Below, piece after piece: positions 22,219 through 31,762 of a stretch of 64,000 bases of DNA; positions within the stretch are counted from its first letter, which is position 1; the number at the start of each line of letters is the position of its first letter. This DNA is from Molossus alvarezi. Lineage: Eukaryota; Chordata; Mammalia; Chiroptera; Molossidae. The notes below the pieces were generated by a model, which worked only from the letters and a program-made list of their open reading frames with translations, had not been told where the DNA came from and made no database searches. The stretch spans positions 85,074,348-85,138,347 of the forward strand of contig CM073887.1 in NCBI GenBank assembly GCA_037176705.1, read 5' to 3'. Both the position numbers and the translations under genes were made by a program.

Positions 22219-22669
22219 TCAGTAGTTTGCTAGGACTGCCATAATAAAGTGTCATGTGCAGGTTGGTTTAAATGACAGAAAATTTACTGTCTCACAGTTC
22301 TGGAAACTAGAAGTCTAAGATCAAGGTGACAAGAAAGTTGGTTCTTCCTCAAAGCTGCAAAGAGATGCCTCTCTCCCTGCCTCTGGTGGTTTGCTGGCAA
22401 TCTCTGGTGTTCCTTAGCTCACTGATCCATCACCTGATCTCTACCTTTACGTTCACATCATACTCCCCACTCATGTGTGTCTGTGTCCAAATTTCCCCAT
22501 CTGATAAGGATACAGTCATATTGGATTAGAGCCCACCCTACTCCATTATGACTTCATCTTAACTAATTACATCTGCAATGGCCCTATTTCCAAATGGATC
22601 ACATTCTGAGGTACTGGGGATTGGGACTTCAACAAATGGATTTTGGAGGGACACATGCAATCGATAACA
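22219..22669 (-). mobile_element. MLT1-like LTR (ERVL-MaLR), solo, minus strand
   Basis: Read from 22669 leftwards it begins TGTTATCGATTG and shows the MaLR order: a gtccctccaaaat region, 'gtcctaatccccagtacctc' (approximate), 'attggattagagcccac' on the plus strand, and a terminal 'tttgctaggactgcc' block near 22226. A 5-6 bp duplication 'acctct' flanks it at 22213-22218 and 22670-22675. No internal retroviral coding region is attached, so it is a solo LTR. The subfamily was assigned from memory. Confidence 0.83.
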
Positions 22670-22675
22670 ACCTCT

Positions 22676-23310
22676 AATTCACAAATTAGAAAATATTAAA
22701 AATTATCATTATTTCCAGGTCCTGGTAATGGTAATGAGGGCAGTCAGTCAGCTGAAGATAACAAAACCTGAAGGAAATACAAAAATAATCTTCCTAAGAC
22801 CACCAAATACTTATCAAGGTAGTGAGGATTCAGTGAGCCCAGATCCATGCCAGCACCTGAGCCTAGCAAGAACCCAGAAGTCGAGCAGCTTTTGCCCTGG
22901 AGTCATTCACTGAGAGGTGTCCTTTTAGGGTTTGTGGCATGTGGGCCGGAATCTGTTCACTATCAAAGATGGGGTCTGGTGAATTATCTCTTAGTTTGGG
23001 CTAGCCCTCTAAAGGCAGCACACCAAGGGTAGGAGTTCAGATAGCCCAGTTTTTCTATCAGCTGGGTGGGCAAGAAAAACTCAAGCCATGGTTCTGGACT
23101 ATGGATAACTTTCAAATACAGATGTCCAGCACACTTGAACTACAAGTTCAATCATTGACCAAGGTCCAGGGTCACTAGTGGCACACAGGTAGGTCAGATA
23201 CAAATAACACTGCATAAGTTATGAAACAGAACTGAAATTGAAATCACGACCCACAGAAAGCTGGTTAGAACACATGCCCTAAACCCAACTATCACAGGAT
23301 TTAAACAAGC
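22676..23310. other. Single-copy DNA, nothing recognised
   Basis: No coding frame or repeat signature that I can support. Confidence 0.55.
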
Positions 23311-24060
23311 CGGAGACTCACGACAATATTCAAAACATTCAGGATATAATCCAAAATTATTCAGCATATAGAGAACCAGAAAAATTGCAACTCACATTGG
23401 AAAAATGATATACCATGCAAACAATAATCCTAAGAAAGCTAGAGTGGCTCTATTAATATGAGACAAAGTAGACTTCAGAACAAAGAAAATTATAGGGGCT
23501 AAAGAGGGGCATTACATAATTGATAAATGTTAATTTGCCAAGAAGACATAACAATCCTAAATGTATATGCATCTAACAAAAGAGCTTCAAAACACATGGG
23601 GCAAAAAGGGAAAGAATTGAAGAGATGTAAAAAAAATCCAAAATTATAGCGGGAGACTTCAACATTCCTTTCCGTAATCAGAAAGTCAGCAAGGATATAG
23701 AAGATCTGAGTGCCATCAACTAATTGTATCAAATTGACATTTGTAGAACACTCCACACAACCACTGTAGCATACAGATTTTTTTCCAATATCTGTGGAAC
23801 ATTTATTAAACAAATATTAACCAATTTAATTGAAATTGTACAATATATATTCTCTGATCTAAATAATACATGGGTGAAAAGGAAGGTCTTAAGGACAGTT
23901 AAAGAATATTTTAAACTGAAAGAATTAAATTGACATATGAAGATTTGTGGAATTCAGCTTAAGCAGTACTCAGAAGAACATTTATAAGATTAAAAAAATT
24001 CTCTATTTTTCTAATGTAAAGGGTACAGTAGAGACATATCTGAAAATTAAATTTGAGTCA
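23311..24060 (+). mobile_element. Ancient L1 (L1M-type) ORF2 endonuclease fragment
   Basis: Diverged matches to the L1 endonuclease-coding region: 'gctagagtggctctattaat', 'agacaaagtagacttcag', 'ggggcattacataat', 'cctaaatgtatatgcatcta' and 'ggagacttcaacattcc' (the GDFN motif). Full of stops. The right boundary is uncertain. Confidence 0.78.
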
Positions 24061-24407
24061 CTTTCTGGCAGTTGATAACCCGATGCTATAAAACTGGGCT
24101 CAACCCACCAGTAGGTAACAATATTAAGACTAAATATCAATAACCACTAACTGTAATTTAAGCTAAAAACACTTTTACAATTTCTCAAATCATTAATAAA
24201 CCAAAGCCACTAAGAAAAACTATAGCAGAATGTTTAAAGTGTGTGTGTGTGTGTGTGTGTGTGTGTCCAAAGCCTGTCCTAACCACTAGCTTAAATGTTT
24301 CCAGTTAAACTGAACAAAATAGAATAAAAGCGATAGGAAAGATGACAAAGAAATTCCAAAAAAAGTTTCAATTATCTAGCTTATTTTGATAAAATGTACA
24401 AATCAAA
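24061..24407. other. AT-rich DNA with a (GT)14 run
   Basis: Nothing recognised except a GT dinucleotide run at 24239-24266. It may hold more decayed L1. Confidence 0.5.
24239..24266. repeat. (GT)14 microsatellite
   Basis: Uninterrupted GT dinucleotide run; likely polymorphic. Confidence 0.95.
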
Positions 24408-24420
24408 AAATTTACATCTT

Positions 24421-24687
24421 TTTTTTTTAATTTTAATTATTTTTTTTATCCTCACCCAAGGACGTTTTTGCACTCACCTTCAGATAGAACAGGAGGCAGA
24501 GAGGGGGGAAGAAAGAGGGAGAAACATTGATGTGAAAGAGACACATCGACTGGTTGCCACCCACATGACCCCAACCAGGGCAGGGGACAAACTGCAACCA
24601 AGGTATGTGACCCCAGTGGGAACCGAACCCGGGACTCTCTGGTCCATGGACTGACGTTCTAACCACTGAGCCAAACCAGCCAGGGCC
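24421..24687 (-). mobile_element. Ves-type SINE, family A, minus strand
   Basis: T-rich tail at 24421, head ending 'ccaaaccagccagggcc'. Duplication 'aaatt(t/c)acatctt' at 24408-24420 and 24688-24700. Confidence 0.92.
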
Positions 24688-25133
24688 AAATTCACATCTT
24701 TTAAAATATATTAAATAATCAGAAATCAAAATAGTTATCCATAAAATGTCACATAAAAATTTTTTTATTAGAAAAGTTGCAAATGAAAAATCTAACTTTA
24801 CAACTTAAGAAATTAGAAAGAGAGACCTCTGGTCAAGATGGTGGCTTAGGTAAAGATGGTACTCACCTCCTCCCACAACTAAAAGTACAACTACTACAGA
24901 ACAACCATCATTCAAAACCCCCTGAAATTGAATCAAATGGAAGTCCTACAACTGCGAAATTAAAGAAGCTACATCAAGACTGGTAGGAGGAAGGTCACTA
25001 CCTAATATTAAAGGGATTAATCCAACAAGAGGATATAACCCAGGTAAATATATGTGCACCAAATATAGGGGCACCAAAATATATTTAAAAACTTCTGGAG
25101 GACTTCAAGGGAGAGATCAATGAAACATACAAA

Positions 25134-27282
25134 TCATGTGATCATATCAATAGATGCTAAAAAACCATTTGACAAAATCCAGCATCCATTTTTGATAAAA
25201 ACTCTCAACAAAGTGGGAATAGAAGGATCATATCTCAACATAATAAAGCCATTTATCACAAACCTACAGCCAACATAATACTCAATGGGCAAAAACTAAA
25301 AGCATTTCCCTTAAGAACAGGAACAAGACAGGGATGCCCACTTTCACCACTCTTATTTAACATAGTACTGGAAGTCTTAACCACAGCAATCAGACAAAAA
25401 GAAAAAATAAAAGGGATCCAAATTGGAAAGGAAGAAGTGAAACTGGCATTATTTGCAGATGACATGATATTATACATAGAAAATTCTAAAGACTCCATCA
25501 AAAAACTACTAGATTTGCCCTGGCCGGTTTGGCTCAGCAGTTGGAATTCAGCCTGTGGACCAGACTCCTGGGTTCGGTTCCCGCTAGGGGCATATACCAA
25601 AACAAACAAACAAACAAACAAAAAAACAAACTACTAGATTTAATAAATGAATTTGGCAAAGTACCAGGATACAAAATCAACATCCAGAAATCACTGGCAC
25701 TTTTATATACCAATAATGAACACACAGAAAGAGAAACTTTAAAAAATCCCATTTACCATTGCAACAAAAAAATTAAGACACGTAGGAATAAACTTAACCA
25801 AAGAAGTAAAGGATCTGTTCACAGAAAAATACAGAACATTGAAAAAAGAAATAGAGGAAGATATAAAAAAGTGGAAGCACATACCTTGTTCATGGATTGG
25901 AAGAATTTAACATCATTAAAATGTCCATACTACCCAAAGCAATCTACAGTTTCAATGGAATCCCCATTAAAATACCTATGAAATACTTCACAGAACTAGA
26001 ACAAACACTTCAAAAGTTTATATGGAACCAAAAAGGACCCTGAATAGCCACAGCAATCTTGAAAAAGAATATAACAAAGTAGGAGGGATCACAATACTGG
26101 CTATCAGGTTATACTACAAAGCCATTGTAATCAAAACAGCCTGGTACTGGCACAAAACAGTCATATAGATCAATGGAACAGAACAGAGAACCCAGAAATT
26201 GACCCAAGACAATATGCTCAATTAATATTTGACAAAGATGGCAAGAGCATACAATGGAGTAAAGACAGCCTCATGCAAAAAACAAAACAAAACACACAAC
26301 TAGACCATCAACTTATACCATACACAAGAATAAACTCAAAATGGATAAAAGACTTAAATGTGACTTGTGAATCCATAAAAATCCTGGAAGAAAATGTAGG
26401 CAACAAAATTTCAGACATCATATGCAGCAGAATTTTCACTGATACAACGTATAAGGCAAGAGAAATAAAGGAAAAAATGAATACATGGGACTACATCAAA
26501 CTAAAAAACTTATGCACAGCAAAAGAAACCATCATCAAAATGGAAAGGGAACCCACTATATGGGAGAGCATAATTGCCAACAATACATCAGATAAGGGGT
26601 TAATCTCCAAAATATATAGAGTACTCATACAACTCAACAAAAGGAAGACAAAGAACCCAATTAAAAAGTGGGCAGAGGAGCTGAATAGACACCTCTCCAA
26701 ACAGGACATACAAATGGCCAAGAGACATACGAAAAAATGCTCAATGTCACTAATCATCAGAGAGATGCAAATTAAAACAACTATGAGGTATCACCTCACA
26801 CCTGCCATAATGGTTGCCATCAACAAATCATCAAACAGCAAGTGCTGATGAAGGTGTGGAGAAAAGGGGACTCTAATTCACTGCTGGTGGGAATGCAGAC
26901 TGGTGCAGCCACTATGGAAAACAATATGGTGTTTCTTAAAAAAATTAAAAATTGAACTGGCATTTGACCCAGTGATCCCACTTCTAGGAATATACCCTAA
27001 AGAAGCCTGAAACACCAGTCAGAAAGAATATATGTACCCCTATGTTCATAGCAGCACTATTTATAATAGCTAAGATCTGGAAACAGCCCAAGTGTCCATC
27101 GGTAGATGAGTAGATAAAAAAGCTGTGGTACATATACACAAGGGAACACTATGCAGTTGTAAGGAAGAGATCTTTTATCCTTTGAGATGACATGGAGGGA
27201 CCTGGAGAGTATTATGTTAAGTGAAATAAGCCAATCAGAGAAAGACAAGTATCACACGATCTCACTTATTTGTGGAATATAA
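25134..27282 (+). pseudogene. L1-e ORF2 remnant (reverse transcriptase to C-terminus)
   Basis: Catalytic-core words remain: [17 protein letters not shown] near 25160, and [18 protein letters not shown] (the FADD active-site motif) near 25440-25500. [29 protein letters not shown] lies in the C-terminal part (26273-26848 frame). The frame is broken by the SINE at 25517, frameshifts around 25780 and 26090, and stops. No functional product is expected. Confidence 0.85.
25517..25627 (+). mobile_element. Head-only Ves-type SINE (about 90 nt plus (caaa)n tail)
   Basis: tRNA-like head only: 'gccctggccggtttggctca' through 'ggggcatatacc', then (aaac)n. A perfect 14-bp duplication 'aaactactagattt' at 25503-25516 and 25628-25641 shows a complete retroposition event. 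It ends at the same position as the minus-strand copy at 8644-8747. Confidence 0.9.
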
Positions 27283-28825
27283 TGAGCAAAATAGACCAGA
27301 GACACAGAAGTAGAATTCAGACTGACAAACTTCACAGGAGGGGGTGGGAAGGATGAAGGGAGTGGGAAGAGATAAACCAAAGAACTTATGCATATAAGCA
27401 TAACCAGTGGACACAGACAACAATGCTGGGTGTGGGGGTGCTGGCGGCAGGAATAGGAGGAGGGTGTCAATGAGGGAAAAAGGAGAAACTTTTGTAACGA
27501 AGATAAATTAACAAACAAACAAAAGACTGGTTGGAGGGGCAGAGGCACATAAGGGCTGGTCCCACACCTACATATGGTGGATAAAAATCTGGAGGGATAT
27601 CTCGGCTTCCAAGGTCCTCCCTGAAGAGCAAGAAGTCCCTGTTTCACACCAGGCACCCCAGTTCAGGGTTCCAATGCCAGAAAGAAAAGTCCCCATAACG
27701 TCTGGCTGTAAAAACCAGCGGGAATTGAGGCTGAGGAAGGCTGAGGCTTCTGGAGTCCCAGTCATTTCCTTTTGAAGGGTCCATGCATGGACTTACTCAG
27801 ACTTGCTCCCTCTGGGTTCCAGTGTGGGGGAGGCAGCTTGACAGGCACCAGAGACATATGGGGAAGAACTGAGTTGTTTGGCATCCAGCAGAGAGCTGGA
27901 AAGGCAGGTTGTCCTGGACAGATGCACTGGTAGAGGCCATTGTTCCTTTGGTGAGCCTTTCCCATACAGTGCTGGAAGGCGGGCACCATATCTGGGACTC
28001 CAGCAACCTGCCTCACACTGTTTGCCCCACCCTGGTGATTCCCTGAGGCTCTGCCCCATCCAACGTTTGAGCCCACCCAAGCTGTTTCTCGTGGCTTTAC
28101 CATAGGAATGGTCTGTCTGGGCTCAAGCTTCATATTTTCCTAAAATTTCTCAAACAAGTGGCATCTGGCCTCAGTGAGCCCCATACCTCTCACATAGTAG
28201 CCCCAGGGCCAGCACTAGAAGCAGCCAGCTTTGGTTCACAGCTTGACCTTGCCTGAGTACCTCCAAGCCCAGCATAAAAAGCAGCCATCTGCAGATAGCT
28301 TTGCAGGTTAAACCTAGAGTCCCTGGGTAGAACACAGGCAGTGGTTGACCTTAGCCTGTGCCTTCCAGGAGGCCCCAGAGTCCACACACCCAGTGGACAG
28401 CTTGAGACCATGTCGAAGCACCATGAGCCAACCACCTCCACAAGTGACACACTCAAGGGCTGGACTCAGTGGGTACCAGAGCGCTGCTGAAGTAAGTATT
28501 GCTCTGTGTGGTGGGCCCCTGCACAGCTGATCCTCCAAGGTGGTCGAGGTTAGTGGTCAGAGGACACAGCCAGTCCTTGCAGCTGAGCAGCCTGAGTAAA
28601 TCCCTTCCATTTATGTGCCAACAGCAATCAAGACTCAATTACAACAGAGAGGTGTACAGTCCACACGGGTGGGGGGCGGTACACTATTAGTGCCCAGCTG
28701 GGGTGATCAGGGAGGCTGTGCCATTGGACCCTACAGGACACCTACTACAATAGGCTGCCCTACCAAGCCTAGGAGACATAGTAACTCTACCTAATACATG
28801 GAAACAATTACAGGAAGGCAGGCAA

Positions 28826-29936
28826 AATAAAGAGACAAAGGAACATGTCTTAAATGAAAGAACAGAATAAAACTCCAGGAAAAGAACTAAACAAAATGCA
28901 GATAAGCAATCTAACAGATCAGAGTTCAAAACACTGGTTATAAGGATACTCAAGGAACTTAGTGAGGGCCCCAAGAGCATAATAAACGACCAGTCAGAAA
29001 AGAAGGATGCACTAACTGAAATAAAGAGGAATTTACAGGGAATAAATAGTAGAGTAAGTGGAGCCAAGAAACAAACCATCAATCTGGAATATAAGAAAGC
29101 AGAAAACACCCAATCAGAACAGCAAAAAGAAAAAAAAAAGAACCAAAAAAATGAGGATCGTGTAAGGAGCCTCTGAGATAACTTCAAGCATACCAACATT
29201 TGCATCATGGGGGTGCCAAATGGAGAAGAGAGAGAGCAAGAAATTGAAAACATATCTGAAAAATAATGACAGAAAACTTCCCTAACTTGGTGAAGGAGAC
29301 AGATATACAAGTCCAGGAAGCAGAGAGAGTCCCAAACAAGATGAACCCAAAGAAGTCCATATCAAGACATATCATAATTAAAATGCAAAACATTAAAGAC
29401 AAAGAGAGAATTGCTTTAAAGAAAAATAGTTACCTATAAGGGAGCTCCCATTATACTGTCAGCTGATTTCTCAAAAGAAACTTTGTAGGCTAGAAGAGAG
29501 TGGCAAGAAATATTCAAAGTGATGAAAAGCAAGGAGTTATTGCCCTGGCCAGTTTGGCTCAGCGGTTAAAGCGTCAGCCTGTGGTGCAGAGAGACCCGGG
29601 TTTGGTTCCCGCTAAGGGCATGTACCTCGGTTGCAGTTTGTCCCTGATCCTGGTTGGGTCGTGTGGGTGGCAACCACTCGATGTGTCCCTTTCACGTCGA
29701 TGTTTCTCTCTCTCTCTCTCTTCCTCCCACTCTATCTGAACAAAAAAATAAATAAATAAATAAATAAATAAAAAAAAAAAAAGAAAAGCAAGGAGTTACA
29801 AACAAGATTACTCTACACTGCAATGCTATCATTGAGAATAAAAGGATATATGAAGAGCTTCCCAGACAAGAAAAGGCTACTGGAGTTCTTCACCACCAAA
29901 CCAGTTTTATGTAAAATGATAAAAGGTCTTTTTTGA
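28826..29936 (+). pseudogene. HAL1-d ORF1, broken
   Basis: The expected ATG is ATA here (compare 'atgaggagacaaag' at 32624 with 'ataaagagacaaag'). The coiled-coil region follows, then at 29130-29220 the frame runs QSEQQKEKKKNQKNEDRVRSL, a stop (TGG to TGA), and DNFKHTNICIMG. The A-rich hinge is therefore still in frame in this copy, unlike HAL1-f and HAL1-k. A SINE at 29540-29782 interrupts the C-terminal domain, and a premature TGA ends it at 29936. Confidence 0.82.
29540..29782 (+). mobile_element. Ves-type SINE, family A
   Basis: Perfect 16-bp duplication 'gaaaagcaaggagtta' at 29524-29539 and 29783-29798. Tail contains (aaat)n. Inserted in HAL1-d ORF1. Confidence 0.94.
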
Positions 29937-30540
29937 GAAGACAAAGAAGAAGAAAAATATAAGATAAAAAATATAAACAGTGAAATAGCAATAAAAATAT
30001 ATCAACAACTGAATTTAAAAACCAAAATAAACGAACAAACAGAATAGAATCAGACTCATAGATACCGAGAACATTTTGACGGTTGCCAGATGGGAGGGTA
30101 GTTGGAAGGAGGGGTAAAAAAGGTGAAGGGATTAAAAAGTACAAATTGGTTGTTGCAGAAAAGTCATGGGGATGTAATGTACAGCATAGGAAATATAATC
30201 AATAATATTCTAATAATTATGTATGATGGCAGATGGGCATGAGCTTTATTGGGATGATCATTTAAAAAGTTATATAAATGTTTAATCACTGGGGTGTACA
30301 CCTAAAATTAATAATGTATGCTAACTGTAATTAAAAAATAAAAATGATTAAAAATAAATGAAAAAAAGAAATTGAAGTGGGAGTAGGGGAAACTATGTGT
30401 TAAGCCCAAAATGAACACCTTCTTATGGACATTACAAAGGCAACTGAGTTAGAAGGACCTGCCTATAAGCATGCTAATCAGAGGGAGAGAGAAACACAGA
30501 ATGCCAGGTGGCTTACAGTGTAGAGGGAATATATATACAT

Positions 30541-30617
30541 CTATGCATATGTATGTGTGTGTGTGTGTGTACATATATATATACACACATGTGTGTGTGT
30601 GTGTGTGTGTGTATGAT
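30541..30617. repeat. Compound GT/AT/CA microsatellite
   Basis: Two GT runs (about 30554-30571 and 30589-30612) separated by an AT-rich palindromic stretch with 'acacacatgtgtgt'. Could fold into a hairpin or Z-DNA; no function inferred. Confidence 0.9.
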
Positions 30618-31504
30618 TAAATCTGACATGACTGATGTTTTCATCACTAATTGACTCATATTTCTGCCCTGTGTCACCACACATTAGGCCCCTATTCACA
30701 GGCACGCTGCCTGGAGCTTTACTGAACAAAGGAAAAAACAGAAAATAACAGTGCACTGAGAAAGACACAGAACACTAAGATTATGTTTGATAAAAACTGG
30801 ACAGTTTTATACTTGTACCATAACTGGCAGAATTTAGTTGAGTAGTACACTGTTTTCCATTCAACCACATACTAGTGATTTTCAGCCCTTTGAATGTCTT
30901 TCCTCCCCACTAGATTATAAGGTCTTTTAAGCAGGTATTCTACCTCATTCATTCAAAATAACATTTAAGAACTAGTTTAGCTAGCCCTGTGCCACTGCAG
31001 GAATAGAGACGATTGTGTCTCTGCCTCTCATCTTTAGCAGCAGCAAAGACAAGTAAGGTTCTGTGGGAAGAGGAAAAAAGGTGACTAGCCCATGCCAAGC
31101 AGGAAGGGATAGGGGAGGTCATTCTAGAGAAGTAGTATGCATAAGGTTATGTACTAGAGGAATAGTATATTCAAGGAAAAGGGTGTACACTTCTATGGGA
31201 TATCTGGTTCAGCAGTAACATAAAAAGCTAGAGCCAGACTAGATAGGTCTTACCAGCAAGGCTCAGAAATTTAGATTTTATCCTACGGGCAATGAGGAAC
31301 CAAACAGTACCAGGTTGGGGTTTTCAGGAAGCTATGAACTCTGGCACTGGAGTAGAAAATGAGGAGTGGGGAGAGGCAGGAAGCAGGAAGACCGATCTAT
31401 TTGGAGTTTGTTTCAATAGTGTAAGAAGGACTTATTCTACTTTTTCTTCCCCCTGCAGCTAGCAAGGTGTCTTACATATAGTAAGAGAATAATGACATTG
31501 AACT

Positions 31505-31578
31505 AAACTGACTCTAAGAGAAAAATATCTAAATTTCTTACAAACTGACTCTAAGAGAAAAATATCTAAATTTCTTAC
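31505..31578. repeat. Perfect 37-bp tandem duplication
   Basis: A 37-bp unit starting 'aaactgactctaagag' and ending 'aaatttcttac' occurs twice head to tail (31505-31541 and 31542-31578) with no mismatch in otherwise single-copy DNA. Confidence 0.95.
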
Positions 31579-31762
31579 AAAGTGCTTTCCTACTTTCTAA
31601 GGCAATTCCTTTCTTAAGATGGCAGGGGGAGGGGTAAGGAAGCCAATCCAATGCTTTCACACCACCCTAATATACAGCTAAGATCCTGAAAAACCCTGGT
31701 TCTCACAATTTTTCCTTGTCCTTATTTTATCACATTTTCACTGATCTCAAAACATTGGTGGA

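Larger units (their letters stand above)
24991..27522 (+). mobile_element. L1-e, 5'-truncated, internally deleted L1 nested in HAL1-d
   Basis: A 15-bp duplication 'aagactggtaggagg' at 24976-24990 and, with one mismatch, 27523-27537 shows it inserted into the HAL1-d 5' UTR. It starts inside the endonuclease region ('aaggtcactacctaat'), covers 140 bp of it, then jumps at about 25130 to the reverse transcriptase ('catatcaatagatgct'), losing about 1.35 kb relative to L1-A. It then runs to a normal 3' UTR and a (caaa)n tail. A head-only SINE sits in its reverse transcriptase. Confidence 0.88.
24821..30365 (+). mobile_element. HAL1-d, half-L1 (ORF1 only), split by L1-e
   Basis: Segments 24821-24990 and 27538-30365. 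The 5' end 'ggtcaagatggtggc' matches HAL1-f and HAL1-k. A long 5' UTR (to about 28825) includes the extra block at about 28195-28785 that HAL1-f and HAL1-k lack. ORF1 then leads straight into a 3' UTR, with no ORF2. The 3' end (30143-30350) is the old form: 'gttgttgcagaaaagtcatg', 'ggtgtacacctaaaatt', 'ctgtaattaaaaaataaa'. The flanks 'aagaaattagaag'-like at about 24807 and 30366 suggest a target-site duplication. HAL1s are known L1-derived non-autonomous elements needing L1 ORF2p. Confidence 0.85.
30378..31748. other. Mostly single-copy DNA with possible ancient repeats
   Basis: Contains a GT/CA/AT microsatellite (30541-30617) and a perfect 37-bp tandem duplication (31505-31578). The stretches 'ccccactagattataaggtc' (about 30905) and 'ttacatatagtaagagaata' (about 31473) faintly resemble L2 3' ends, but I would not call them. 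No host coding frame. Confidence 0.5.

Noticed and set aside
22219..22669. A retroviral coding region next to the LTR
   Set aside because: Neighbouring sequence has no gag, pol or env similarity; it is a solo LTR.
27252..28540. Minus-strand frames of 60-134 codons opposite the HAL1-d and L1-e sequence, some with several Cys residues
   Set aside because: They are antisense to L1-e 3' and HAL1 5' UTR sequence, recur opposite the other HAL1 copies with different frames, and show no protein family.
28195..28790. The missing 5' UTR block of the short HAL1s as a spliced intron
   Set aside because: No GT donor with an AG acceptor reproduces the observed join; a short shared 'taa' fits a deletion better.
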